This document shows, piece after piece, positions 32,101-43,734 of a stretch of DNA of 64,000 nucleotides. The stretch's first letter is position 1, and each line of letters starts with the position of its first letter. A model generated the notes under the pieces. It was not told the DNA's origin and made no database searches. It saw nothing but the letters and a program-made list of their open reading frames with translations. This stretch comes from Cylindrotheca closterium. Taxonomy: Eukaryota > Bacillariophyta > Bacillariophyceae > Bacillariales > Bacillariaceae. Both the position numbers and the translations under genes were made by a program. The stretch spans positions 1 to 64,000 of the forward strand of contig CAKOGP040000446.1 in the NCBI GenBank assembly GCA_933822405.4, written 5' to 3'.

Positions 32101-33965
32101 CAACGACATTGACTTGAATAGGAGACTCGGATATTTGGACACCGTCAACGTAGACCTCCAGAATCACAATTCCCCTAATACTATGCGAGAACCCAAACTC
32201 ATAGAGAAAGTCTTCCACACGATTCACAGAGAGCTCTAAGTCTTCGTCACCGAAGTGACGTACCACTCGAATGTTTGCATTTGGTCGTTGGCGATTATCA
32301 AAAGCATGCAAAGTGATGGTCTTTCCTTGTTCCACACTCGCGCATACGTCCATTTTGGCGCATCCAACTTCTCGATTAAAGTCAGAAATGACGGTAGACT
32401 CGCTGGTCTGCGCTGGATACACATTGACTTCAAAGGCTTTGACACATGGTTTGCAATAGCAAGTGTAAATGCCTTCCGGACAAGGGGTCCCAGCGATTTC
32501 ACATTGAGACTCAAATACTTCTTCTGGAACCTTGTAGTGGCCTTCTGGGCAGAAGATACCATCATAGAAAGTGTCATCTCGTTCACAGCGCCAATCACCT
32601 GCAGAAGATATATAGTGCAGTACATACAGTATTATTGAGATGCGATTTTTAGGAACCATGAGATGATCAGACATACAAAGTCTAATGAGTCGAATTACAT
32701 TCTTACCAAATTCGTCTTGGACAATGAAACCAGCATCCTGTTGCATTGTTCGGACGGAGTAATGGGATCTTGGTGGACGAAAACCATTGTGAAACCCTGC
32801 CTTTCCAGCGGCCAAAGCCAGCTCGGCAAGCTCCCTCGTCGTATCACATCTTGCTTTGGGATCAAAGTAAGTCGGTGGCATGGTGTCACAGATTTCCATC
32901 TCCGCAGTGGTTCTGGCCTTGTCACGGCACTTGTGGATCGCTTCACCAATGCTAGAGTGATATCCCATATTGATCACTGCGGAAGCGACCTCTTCGGACA
33001 CGATTCGGTCAACATGATTGCGAGCGCCCAATGGCCACTCTGGAAAGACCGGAGTAGTGTGTAAAAAGGGAAAGAGAGTCCCATCGTCTAGCCGATGAAT
33101 AAGGGGGTCAATGACCTTCACAAGGTCTGGATCCATGAAATCACCAGTATTGAGGTTGATCGTTCTTTCAATTTGACCCGTTCTGACAAATCCAACATCC
33201 CATCGCCCATCTAGAATACCTTGCAATGTGTCTTCATTGTTGGCTATTAATTGTACACAAAAAGAACAGTCGTTAGTTTCTTTGAATGATAGGTGAACAT
33301 AGTCAGATACAATACAATACCAACGTACCTGTGAAAATCACTTGCTTTGGGTCCACTATGAAGTCCACACCATTCTTGTACATGACGAAAAACTGAGCCT
33401 GGGCTCCAGCGAAATCAAAAAAGTTCTGAGCACCAATCACCTTATCCTTCAGGTCAGCCACAGTATTAATATCTTTGTTGTCCGCCCGTGCCATCATTGT
33501 TCCTGCAAAGACATCAAGATCGTACTGTTGTCCTCGGGATGTCAGTCGGGAAACGGTAGTGGCGAGAGGCTGAGCTCCAACTTCGATTCCAATGCACGAA
33601 AAAATGCCCGTATCAGTGTACACAAAGTCAATTTCCTCTTTTCGATCCAACCAGTCACGGAGCGGCCGATTCGTAGCCGTGAGACTGAACTCAATGGGCG
33701 GTTCAAATCGTTTTCCCACCGCTTCATTCAAGTAGTCCTGAAACGTAAGATTGAACTCTCGATATGCCGTTTCCACTCCAGCGGGAGCATGAATCCCAAT
33801 GGTATACTTCCGCTTCTGCGTGACTGGATTGAACTCTCTGAGGCCTTGCTCACAATTCAGAGTTTGCGCCTCCCATGGATCTTCGTCCCAGTCATTCATT
33901 AGTTGACATAGTCCTGCTGGTAGGATCACCAGCAACAGCACTAAGGCTCGAAGAAAACAATTCAT
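29191..33965 (-). CDS. Receptor R2: PBP - filamin/Ig x2 - TM - kinase - nucleotide cyclase
   Basis: Exons 33965-33329, 33243-32707, 32598-32057, 31987-31529 and 31452-29191 give about 1478 residues; the start is set at MNCFLRALVLLL, aligned with R1. The domain order and all catalytic residues are as in R1. The kinase-cyclase core is identical in protein and, by eye, in DNA over ~1350 bases (29492-30846 against 23581-24935). The PBP N-lobe is also identical over ~590 bases (33328-33914). The juxtamembrane kinase insert, the C-terminal tail and parts of exon 2 differ. An intron at 32599-32706 (108 nt, phase 1, no in-frame stop) is absent from R1; if retained it would add 36 residues between the PBP and Cys-rich parts. 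The tail is basic and Ser-rich. Most likely a recent tandem copy of R1 with continuing gene conversion. Confidence 0.9.
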
Positions 33966-34836
33966 GATTGTTCGTTCGTGAAAATAATGAAATGTACAAT
34001 ACGAACGTCTCAACCAACATCATGCGGGCCATAATGTTTTAGCCGCGAGCCGGTTCTCTCTATTCCTGGCATCATTGTCTTGCCACTTATTAGCGGTAAA
34101 ACAATAGACGACAGAGACTCGTGACGTAATTAAAGAGCGAAATTTTATGTTCGAATTTCTCATTATATATTGATTTTTTAAAAGTCCGGTGGTTCTCCAA
34201 TCAATCTTGGATCTTCTATCACACGGCCAACACCAAGGAAGCGCCAACACCATATGGGCGAGGAGTCCCACATATCATTTCACGATTTGCCATCACACGG
34301 CCAACACCGGGCGGGAAATCACTGTTGGCGTGGGGGCGAGGAGTCCCACAAATCATTTCACGATTTGCCAACGCTCTTCAGTACCAGGAGTTCTGTTTCA
34401 CAACGCATCCAGCACCGACATTGCCGAATGGTATCGGAGTCTAGATAGACCAATATAATGTACAAAAACCTGAATAATGTATTTTTGATAAAAGAAACCA
34501 TGCCCCGATACTATGCATAGAAACTGTTTTCATAGAGGACATCGTCGTCCTTTGTTCTTGTTCCTCCCAAAATGATTCCAATTGGATGGGACAGAGCCGG
34601 CACCTGTGTGCTTCACTGGAAACCAACTGTAGTCAAGTGTGGTACCATCCATACGTCACGTACTGGATAGCGTACACCACCATCCAACCCCATCCGACGT
34701 TGCCAACAAATACCACGCAGCTGATAGAGAACTAGAATGAATCAAGTACAAAGCCGATTGAATTTTAAGTACAAGCCAATTGGATTATATTTTAATATGT
34801 AATAATTCCATGCGTAGAATCAAAAATTTCAAAACC
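33966..34836. other. R2-R3 intergenic region
   Basis: Holds the R2 promoter (minus strand) and the R3 3' flank. It contains an internal direct repeat (34256-34292 and 34334-34370) and CGGCCAACACC words related to the R1-R2 gap. No gene is supported. Confidence 0.5.
34256..34370. repeat. Direct repeat, two 37-bp copies
   Basis: Copies at 34256-34292 and 34334-34370 (GGGCGAGGAGTCCCACA, then A/T ATCATTTCACGATTTGCCA) differ at one base. They are separated by 41 bases containing CGGCCAACACCGGGCGGG. Related CGGCCAACACC words occur at 34224 and near 28396, upstream of R1. Confidence 0.75.
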
Positions 34837-37800
34837 TTATTGAGACAACGAGTTGCTCGTCGAAAATTTCATGGCGAGGAGTCCCTTCTTCTTGTTCTTC
34901 CCGTGATGATTCATCCAGTTGATTGGGACGGAATCCGAAGAATCTTTCAATGCCGACCTGAGTGAACCGTCCATATCAACCTTCACCGCCGCCCCTTTCT
35001 TTTTACCTGTTCTCGAGACTCGGATTCGTTTTTGCACCGTTTTTTCGGCTGACGGCGAGACGAATTGAACGGTAGGCTTATCATCAAAGCCTCCTTTCGC
35101 AATGGACTTCAGCGACCTATTACTATGATTGCTTCCATCCAGTCCGTTTTCCCGACTCATGGCGGGTTCGCCTATCCAAAATGTGATCATGTTGCCTTTC
35201 CCCTTGACTGCAACCTTACCACGCTTGCGGATGGGAAGGTCTGGTGCCTGCTCCTTCAAAAGTCGTGCAGATACCTCCGAACAATGAATCTGGCCACTCA
35301 CTGACAAGCTCTCCATTCGAGAGGCGGTATTCATTGTGTCTCCGAAGAGTCCATACCTTGGATTCAACGATCCGATCACATTACTCACAACGGATCCAGA
35401 GTGGAAGCCAACTCGAATGTGGACACATCCGGCAGATGGATCATCTTCATCAATCTGCACTTGAGAGGCCGCAACAACTGCATCGATTGCAAACTCAGCA
35501 ATTCGCTTCACATGTGTACTATTCTGGTTTCCGTCCAAGTTTGTGACTCCTACCCATGCATCGCCAATGGTTTCCACTTTAAAGACTTCGTGTTTGTCGG
35601 CCAAGCTGTCAAATGCCATATAGAGACGATCCAACATGTTGCACACTTTTACTGCTGACATGGCTCGTGAGATGTCTGTGAAACGAACAATGTCACTGAA
35701 AAACACTGTCACGTTGCTGTGAGTTTCTGGTTCGACCTTTTGGCCAGCCTTGAGCTGATCGGCGACCTTCTTGGGGAAGACCTTGTACAACATATCTCCA
35801 GCGGCAACCTCTGTTCGCAATCGTGTATTCCCTTCGTCAATCAGTGGCTCCGCGTCGTTTGAGTTCATGTCATTAAACATCATATCCAAGTCCTTGGATT
35901 CGGGGCGAAACGATGGATTGGGGCTCCAGCACTTCTTCATAATGTCCGCCATTCTCTTTGGGCAGGTCACCGGGATACGTGGACGGTAGTTAATCCTTGG
36001 ATTGCAAACTTTCCTCAAGACTTTTCTAGGGTTGGCTCCTTCGTATGGGATCTTGCGACTGTAGATCTCATAGATGATCATTCCGAAAGAGTAGACATCA
36101 CAAGCACTGCTGTACTTTTTATTCCCACTCAAGTACTCTGGAGCCATCCAAAACGGTGTTCCCGACAGCCCGTTAGATCTCTTGATCGCTAGTCCAAAGT
36201 CAGCTACTTTGGCCCGAAAGCGAGAATCAATGAGAATGTTCTTTGCTTTGAGATCCCGGTGCAGAGTTGGTGGCTTCGAGGCGTGCAAGAATCTCAATCC
36301 TTGAGCAATATCTTTGACGATCTGCATGATGATTTCCCCACCCGTGTACGCAGTGTCGTTTCGCAACAAATCATAGAGTGAACCATTTTCCATATACTCC
36401 ATTACCATCATTGGGTCTCGTCCGCTCATCACTGCACCCATAACCGTCGTGATACATGGATGACGTAGCCGAGAAAGCAGTCTCATCTCCTTCACAAACT
36501 CTTCATGTCTACGGTGGTTCTTATCACACCAGGGGAGAACCCTTGCAACCAGTGCTCTCGTTGTCGAACCTCCAGTAGTGGACATATTCAGAATGGTCAA
36601 GTTGGTCGACGTTCTATTACTCCCAAGTGATGGAATCCATCTCGCAAGTGTTGTTTTCGGTGCACCAGTGTCGTTATCGTTGTCGAAACTATCAAAGGAT
36701 GAATCACCTTCAATCTTGTTATCATTGATTCCTGAATTCTTCTTTGGAGTAGCACCAGAGTTGGCCCCAGATTCAATATCCGCACTCGCCTTGGAATCGC
36801 TTCGTGCGGCGGCGCTATTGGAATTTCCTATTTTTGCCTTTACTTCAAGTGGAAGGACTCGTTTGATGGCGACTCTTGTTCCACGATAGTCAGCCAAGAT
36901 CACTACTCCAAATGCTCCTTGTCCGACAATTTGCACAGGGTGGTCGAAGTCTAACTCTTCATGGTTCACTTGCCAGATCTCGTCGTTCTTTCTTCTTTTA
37001 TAACTCAAGTAGCAACCCCCAAGTTGAAATACCACGAGGAGGGCTACCGAAGCTACAATCGCCGCAAATGTACCGGATGCCATGCACTGACCTGCAATGT
37101 GAATTGTACCCTCGGCGCATATACATACACCAACATCATCGGGTGCCATTCCTCGATTGGGGAACTCCTCGTCGCAGTCTTTTTCAATTACTTGGATTCG
37201 CAGAGGCGATTCGGGGATTTGAAAACCGTCAACATACAGCTCCAAGATCGCAACACCTCGTCTCATGTCAGAGAAAGAAAACTCATACAGATATGGGGCT
37301 ATAGTGCGGACTGGAAGTGATCGTGCTTCATGCCCGACATGCATGATCGCCGCAACTGTTGCGTTTGGTCGGTGTCGATTATCTACGGCTCGGATGATCA
37401 TTTCTTTTGTTTGTTCCACTACGCCACAAAGAGACATTTTTTCGCACTATATTGGAATAAAACATGTTAGCTGTATGCCGCATCCACTTCAGACACACAA
37501 AACACTGGATTCACTTACCCCCCCATGCTGAATCCAGTCGAATGCTATTTCAGTGTGATTGAACTCGTCACTCAAGGGTGATACGCTGACTTCGTCAATA
37601 TCACCGCCAATGCATCTATCATTGACCGCAAGTGCATCAGCATGGCACTTGCATACTCCAATTTCATTCTAAATAGTATTGTGAAAAGTGTCGGTTTTAG
37701 AATGAATCGATTCGAGTTGGAATTTGACAAAACCATGCGACGAAGTACATACCGGAATTCGTCCTTGACCTGGATACTCTTTCTCACAATCTCTCGCGAT

Positions 37801-39676
37801 GATCTCGACCTGAACTGGCGACTCGGGGATCTGGACTCCATCGAAGGAGAGCTCCAATATGGCAGTACCTCGTGTATTGTGGCTAAAGCTGAACTCGTAG
37901 AGGTATGGTTCGATCTGGTGAACTGGCAATAATCTCTCTTCGTCACCAAGATGCAAAATTGCCTCAACTATACTGTTCTCTCTGTGTCTGTTGTCATACA
38001 CATGATACATGATTTCTCGTCTTTGTTCAAAAGTACCGCAGATATCCATTTTAAAGCAGCCAAGGTCACGAGTAACGTCAAATTCGTTATCCCCCGACCC
38101 ATCATCGTGCCACGGAAAGACGGCGACATCCGAAGCCTGAACACATGGTTTACAGTAGCAATTGTATCCCTCTGGGCATGGACTTCCGCTTAGTTCGCAC
38201 TGTCGATCGAATGTCTTCTTTGGTACCTTGTAGAATCCCACAGGGCAATGGATTCCGTCATAAAGCGAGTCGGCACGTTCACAATGCCATTCACCTAGTG
38301 TCGTGGGGAGCGAGACAACGAAATATTTCTAATTGAGCCTTGCAGTCGTCAGTATTGGCCAGCGAATTCAACATTGTTATACTTACCGTATTCATTTTGA
38401 AGAAGGAATCCCTCATCTTGTTGCATAGTGCGCACAGAAGCGTGAGATCGTGGTGGCCGGAATCCCCTGTGATGGCCAGCTCTTCCTGCTTGATAAGTGA
38501 GTTCAGCTAATTCTCTTGTTGTATCGCAGCGAGCAGCAGAATCAAAGTATACGGGAGGCATAGTATTGCACAATTGCAATGCTTCCGCAGTTTCGGCTTC
38601 TTCCTGGCAATGATGAATCTCTTCTCCAACGAGGTCGTGATACCAAAAGTTGATCATCGCAAGAGCGACTTCTTCTGCCACAATCCTATCCACTGAACTC
38701 TTGGCAGACAGTGGCCATTCTGGAAAAGCTGGGGTGGAGTGCAGGAATGGGAACATTGATCCATCGTCGTTGACGTGGATCTGTGGTTGAATGATCTTGA
38801 TCTTGTGCGGATCAATGATCTTTCCTGTTGCTGGATCAATAGTTCTCTCAATAACACCTGTGCGGACGAACCCAACGTCCCATTTTCCATCCAAAACCCC
38901 TTGAATTGTATCTTGGTGATTGCCTAGAGTAGTATGTCAAAGTAAAGTTTTGAATCGTGTTAGAGTTCAGAAAGTCCAGCAGATTAGTAGTAGAGCAACA
39001 TTCACACTACTGGCTGCTCACCTGTAAAAATGACTTCTTTTGGGTCCACAATGAAATCGACGCCATGTTGCTTCATCACATAGAACTGGGCCTGTGCTCC
39101 GCCAAAATCAGAAAAGTCTTGTGCCCCAATGACCTTCCCCTTCAGGTCAAGGACAGTGTTGATTTTTTTGTTGCTATTCAACGCAATCATTGACCCAGCA
39201 AACACATCTGTATTGTACTCCAAGCCTCTTGATGACATTCTAGCGATCGTCGTGGCAAGTGCTTGAGCCCCAATCTCGATTCCCATGCACGAGAAGACCC
39301 CTGGATCAGTATACATGAAATCAATTTCTTCGTCGTTGTCGATCCAATCCAGAAGAGGGTTCTCGGATGCCTTCATCTTAAATTGAATGTTAGGCTCGAA
39401 ACGTTTGCCGACAACTTCGTTCAAATAAGTTTCAAATGTCTGATTGAACTCTTGATAGGCAGTTTCCACTCCAGCAGGAGCATACACTCCAACATAGTAT
39501 GTTTCCTTTTGGGTTCTTGAGGAAAACTCTCGGAATCCTTGGGCACAGTTCAGTTCTCCCAGTTGCCAGTGCTCATCTGGAGACCAGTTATCGGGAAGCG
39601 GCGGTCGGTATACTGCTGATATTACTTGAGTGGCGATGGCAAGCCATGCCATAAAGAAGATTATATTCATCGTCAT
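34837..39676 (-). CDS. Receptor R3: PBP - filamin/Ig x2 - TM - kinase - nucleotide cyclase
   Basis: Exons 39676-39022, 38923-38387, 38294-37753, 37668-37519 and 37446-34837 give about 1497 residues. The start MTMNIIFFMAWLAIATQV is a signal peptide. The PBP has YYVGVYAPAGVETAY, DLKGKVIGAQDFSDFGGAQA and LDGKWDVGFVRTG. The Cys-rich part and two filamin/Ig-like repeats follow. The TM segment (about TFAAIVASVALLVVFQLGG) is followed by a kinase with VAIK, HRDLKAKN and DFGLAIK, and a cyclase with VETIGDAW. Intron layout differs from R1/R2: an intron splits the region before CEKMSLC, and the R1/R2 intron just before the TM exon is missing. The usual G after SDIV in the cyclase metal site is Arg (SDIVRFTD). 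Closest relative is R4, in opposite orientation. Confidence 0.9.
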
Positions 39677-40293
39677 CAGAGATCAGAGCTATATAAAAAA
39701 TTGTGGTGTGTTGATCTACAGTATGCGATGGAATTGTTTCGCCTTTTGTCTTGACATCTTTTGAAGTTCTTCTCGAAATTCTTCAATGCAGGTTTGATCA
39801 AAAGATCCATCAGTTGGAATGCTTCAGAAGTCAGATACCAGCAACTTCATCTGTATTGAATGTTCCTCATGTCACAGGTACTTTCTGTGCTTTCGCTGGA
39901 AACCGGAATTCTTTAAGAGGAAGGCCCAAACAATTTTGGTCGTCTCAAAATGAAGTGGTTTGTTAAGTATTCCGCTTGACCACCAGTTCGAAACGCTAAA
40001 AGTCATTCATGCGAACGCTTTTTCTGTCAGAAATGCCTACGCGAAAAAGGATTTGAGCGGGAATGTGCACTTTCCGACCACGTTTAGACAAGAGTTGGAT
40101 GTCGACTTCTGTTTGACGGACGAAGTATAGACGATGATGGCTACAGGCATGAGATTTTGAATTTCAAAATCTGAGGACCCTGCCAAAACCAGATGAAAAC
40201 TGAAACCATACTGTACTGCGTACTGTAAACTGTACTGGTACATTTGATTTCTAGTTCAGTACGAGTACTGGACTAACGACCAAAGACAGGAGT
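39677..40293. other. Divergent promoter region
   Basis: Lies between R3 (-) and the PC-esterase-like gene (+). Bases 40195-40270 contain ACTGTACTGGTACA and AGTACGAGTACTGG, again the GTAC-rich words seen elsewhere. An AT-rich TATATAAAAAA at about 39690 lies just upstream of the R3 start. No gene is supported. Confidence 0.5.
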
Positions 40294-41871
40294 ATGAAGA
40301 TATTCCAAAAGTTTCAGCATGCACCGCAATGTCATACAGTATCATGGCGCTTATCGGTTGTTGTGCTATTCGCAATGACTTGTAGTTTCTTGCTGGGAGG
40401 ACAGCTTGGAATTTTGTCCAATCTTTTGGGTCAATCAGCAGAGGAGATGCTGCGATTGTATGAATACTCGCAGGGTACCTACAATCGAAGAACCATGGAA
40501 GTCGAGACAAATGATCCGGGTGTAGTGACAATACGAAGTTTCACGCTGGATGATCCTCCACCGCTCAAATTGAGAAGGGATGTTGGTGTTCCTCGTCTTC
40601 AGGACACAGCAGGGTTTTGGAAAAGGGTGAACAAGGAATCGCCAGAAAAAGTTAGGAGACGAATCGAAAATGTCAAACACCTCACAACGATCCAAAAGAG
40701 TCTTCTGCTAGAGCAATATGACCAATACCAAGCAACCGCAAACCAAGAAAGTGCATCAAACAAAGACTCAGTAAGAAACCAAGGAAAAGAGTCAATACTG
40801 CCTCACTCGAAACCAGATGCCGATTTGGTTGGAAATAGAAATGTAACGATACAACCGCTTTTCTCGTGGGAGAAAATCGCGATTGAGACTCGAGCATGCC
40901 AAACACCCCATCGAGGAATTCCAAAACATTGCTGTCCTGGGAGTTATTCAGCAGGAGGAAGGCTGTTATTTTTTGAAGGCGTTTGCAACTCGACAGAGCC
41001 ATATGAAATAGTCCAGGAGTATGCAATGGAGTATTTGAAGAAACCCTATTTGGCCAGAGATAAAGATGATGAATGTGATGCTTGTTCCATTGTCGAGACG
41101 CTCATGGAACTGAACTTGACGCTCTCGTTTGTGGGAGATTCACTCACTCGGCAATCCAATGCAGGCCTAGAGTGTGAGCTACTGCGGCGAGGCTACATGG
41201 TTCGGTCCAAGAAATCATCAGTAACCAAACGTGAAGGCTGTTCATGGCGTGATTGTATTGGTGAATGGATGGTGTTTACCGTGACCAACCCGACAAACAT
41301 GAAAACCGCAACATTCAACCATTTTGGCATGTATCGACCAGACCCTAGCAATCTGGATCTGAAAGAGATTATTTTGCCGCATAGTGATATTGTCATATTC
41401 GATCACGGTCTGCATTGGAAACCAAAGGAACAGGCTAGATTTGCAGAGGCCATGACTAGATACTTGCAAGGCTTCCAAGATGCCAATCTGACAATGCTTG
41501 CATGGCGAGAAACATCGGCACAGCACATTGATTCGGATGGAGGCCATTACGGCTTGGAAGCAAAATCAAAGAACTGTGTACCAATACATCCCGATCACCA
41601 AGCTGGATATCGCATGCCCATTATGCAACAAGCGGCTGAAAATGCCGGATTGCAATGGAGAAGTCTCGCCGAACCAGACTTTTCGGCCCAAGACAAGGAG
41701 ACAAACGAAATTGTATTTTTGCCCTTTCGAGATTATACAGTTCCGTTGCATTACTTGCATCCGAATGAGTGCACTCACTATTGTCACACGCCATATCTAT
41801 GGCTCCCACTGTGGCGAAGCTTACGAATAGCACTGGATCGAGCCGTAGCACCTGCCTCACACGACAACTAA
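40294..41871 (+). CDS. PC-esterase/TBL-like membrane-anchored protein
   Basis: Single exon, 525 residues. The N-terminus has a hydrophobic segment at about 18-42 (VVVLFAMTCSFLLGG), so it is probably a type II membrane protein of the secretory pathway. A linker rich in charged and polar residues follows, then a domain with several Cys. The SGNH/GDSL-type motif LSFVGDSLTRQS (Ser at about 282) and a C-terminal HPNECTHYCHTPYLW (about 487-501) match the layout of PC-esterase (Pfam PC-Esterase), the family of plant TBL polysaccharide O-acyltransferases and CAS1D1-like proteins. There the second block is DxxHWC; here the Asp is Glu (ECTHYC). The likely role is O-acyl transfer to, or removal from, a glycan in the Golgi. 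Substrate unknown. Confidence 0.75.
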   Translation: MKIFQKFQHAPQCHTVSWRLSVVVLFAMTCSFLLGGQLGILSNLLGQSAEEMLRLYEYSQGTYNRRTMEVETNDPGVVTIRSFTLDDPPPLKLRRDVGVPRLQDTAGFWKRVNKESPEKVRRRIENVKHLTTIQKSLLLEQYDQYQATANQESASNKDSVRNQGKESILPHSKPDADLVGNRNVTIQPLFSWEKIAIETRACQTPHRGIPKHCCPGSYSAGGRLLFFEGVCNSTEPYEIVQEYAMEYLKKPYLARDKDDECDACSIVETLMELNLTLSFVGDSLTRQSNAGLECELLRRGYMVRSKKSSVTKREGCSWRDCIGEWMVFTVTNPTNMKTATFNHFGMYRPDPSNLDLKEIILPHSDIVIFDHGLHWKPKEQARFAEAMTRYLQGFQDANLTMLAWRETSAQHIDSDGGHYGLEAKSKNCVPIHPDHQAGYRMPIMQQAAENAGLQWRSLAEPDFSAQDKETNEIVFLPFRDYTVPLHYLHPNECTHYCHTPYLWLPLWRSLRIALDRAVAPASHDN

Positions 41872-42081
41872 AAATAGATAGAATAGTATTCATTACTATA
41901 TATGTATTGCTAGCTTTTGCTTTATATATATCATTAGTATTATGATTGTAGTTCGTCATATTGCGTGCCTCATATATCCTACTAGGCGCAGTTATTATAT
42001 ATATATATATATTTATTATAAAAAACAGTGAGTGATTTTGTTCAGACACAATTTATTATTAGTGTCGTTCGTCGTTTGTCG

Positions 42082-43734
42082 TCACGTCAAACAACTGGCT
42101 CCCGCGGCTGCCTTGAGTTGCAAGACGTCCATGACACTGGGAGGTTGATAATTTTGAATCCCCATGATGGGATTGAGTCGTTTGGACGGATCCCCCTTGT
42201 AATCCGATTGTCGGATCCAAACTTGAGAAACATATTTCGTGGCGTTGCCCAGAGGAGGCAAGGCAGCGTGCAAGGCTTGTCGATCCAAAAGTCCATCGAC
42301 GGTGGATGGAAAAAAGACGAGCGCCATGCCTTGCTGGGGTTGGACTTTGATGTTCAAATTGGGAAAGTGAGTCGCACCCCCTTGTTCTTCCGTCAAGGTG
42401 TTTAGGTAAACCAGGACTGTCACGACCCGTTGTCCACCATTGGAGGCAAATCGCCGACCATTGGCATCACTCAAATCAAAGGCATCAAAATGTTGCAAAT
42501 AGCGTTGGGATGGAAAATACCGGCCCACTTGCGGCAATTCGCAATGACTGATTGGTTTTCCTGTTAGGAGGCGCACTTTGCGCAGATATTCGGGTAGATC
42601 GTCTCGTGCCAGATAGCAAGTACTGGAAGTCCGGCTGGGAGAGATTTCTCCAATGCCTTGACCCACCACGGGGGCTGGTTGAAAGACATCGGTTGCGGCA
42701 TGAATCAAAAATTGACATTCCGCCGGCGTCAAGAAATTGTCCACCACATAGACAGGAGGCGAGGAACGCAGCTGCCTCAAGCCGGGATACTGCAAATTGA
42801 CTCCATTGTAAATGGGAGGAAAGCTATTGCATAGCATGTCTTCCTGGAGTGTCAAGGGAGCGCGAGGAATTGCAGTTGCCCACGGTATGGATGCTGCCAG
42901 TTGAGCAAGCTGACCCAGATCCAGATTCAGATCCAGATTCAGATTGGACGGTTGGTGATTTGGTGCGGAGTTGGTGATAATGTTGTTCGCAGGTAAAGCA
43001 TTATTGGTGTTGTTGTTGTTGTTGTTGTTGCCGGAAGGAGAAGAAGAGGATGACGACGACGACGACAATGAAGTGGAAGTAGGGGGCAGGATCACCGCGG
43101 GTTGATACCCTGGAGTTCCATCCATGGATGCCTCCAAAGTCGTGTCTTGTAGATGCTTTGGGATCAAATTGTGAGGAGAAGTCGTCATCTGGTGGTGTTG
43201 TCCTTGTGATGCGGCCAAGTATTGCAATTGCTGCTGCAATATTTGTTGTTGTTGATGTTGTTGCTGATGTTGCTGTAACAAAACTGCTGCTTGGAGAGTT
43301 GCTGCGGTCTGATTGGAAGTGGCACCGCTGGCAATCAGTTGTGCCATGAGCTGCTGTTGTTGTTGCTGCTGCTGCTGTTGGGTTTGAGGAGTAGGACCCA
43401 TGGTAGAGTATTGCAGTGATTGTGCAGCTTGTTGCAACATGTGTTGTTGCTGAAGCTGTTGCTGTTGGTGCTGTTGTTGCTGCTGAATTTGTTGTTGTTG
43501 CTGCAATATTTGCTGTTGTTGTTGTTGTTGCTGATGCTGATGCTGATGTTGCTGCAATGCTAGGGCATATTGCGCCTGCATGCTCAGGGCCGTGGGGTTT
43601 GATGATAATGCAGATGATGCTAGTTTCAACAAAGGATTGTTGTTGTCAGAGGCCGAAGGGTCGCACATCATGGCAGAAACCCCATTTTGATTTTGAAAGT
43701 CTGTGATGACTGAGGATGACGTTGTTGGAGGCAT
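42082..43734 (-). CDS. Prolyl-4-hydroxylase-like 2OG-Fe(II) oxygenase with poly-Q region
   Basis: Single exon, 550 residues. The N-terminal half is low complexity: Gln/His runs between about residues 50 and 190, then Ser and Asn runs. The C-terminal catalytic domain (about 325-535) begins PPVYVVDNFLTPAECQFLI and contains the Fe(II) ligands HxD (QHFDAFD, about 414/416) and a distal His (QALHAALPP, about 488), plus the 2-oxoglutarate-binding Lys in ATKYVSQVWIRQ. This is the P4H alpha-subunit type fold. No signal peptide is seen, so a cytosolic or nuclear protein substrate is more likely than secreted collagen-like proteins. The substrate cannot be told. The CAG/CAA tract may vary in length between strains. 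Confidence 0.88.
   Translation of the reverse strand: MPPTTSSSVITDFQNQNGVSAMMCDPSASDNNNPLLKLASSALSSNPTALSMQAQYALALQQHQHQHQQQQQQQQILQQQQQIQQQQQHQQQQLQQQHMLQQAAQSLQYSTMGPTPQTQQQQQQQQQQLMAQLIASGATSNQTAATLQAAVLLQQHQQQHQQQQILQQQLQYLAASQGQHHQMTTSPHNLIPKHLQDTTLEASMDGTPGYQPAVILPPTSTSLSSSSSSSSSPSGNNNNNNNTNNALPANNIITNSAPNHQPSNLNLDLNLDLGQLAQLAASIPWATAIPRAPLTLQEDMLCNSFPPIYNGVNLQYPGLRQLRSSPPVYVVDNFLTPAECQFLIHAATDVFQPAPVVGQGIGEISPSRTSSTCYLARDDLPEYLRKVRLLTGKPISHCELPQVGRYFPSQRYLQHFDAFDLSDANGRRFASNGGQRVVTVLVYLNTLTEEQGGATHFPNLNIKVQPQQGMALVFFPSTVDGLLDRQALHAALPPLGNATKYVSQVWIRQSDYKGDPSKRLNPIMGIQNYQPPSVMDVLQLKAAAGASCLT

Noticed and set aside
23612..33902. Long open frames opposite the receptor genes (for example 23823-24284 and its copy 29734-30195, and 27325-27885 and its copy 33342-33902)
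   Set aside because: They are antisense to strongly supported kinase, cyclase and PBP coding sequence. They are identical in R1 and R2 only because the DNA is identical, and they lack any domain.
42900..43560. Poly-Q tract as evidence of a transcriptional regulator
   Set aside because: Low-complexity Gln runs occur in many unrelated proteins; the only informative part is the C-terminal oxygenase domain.
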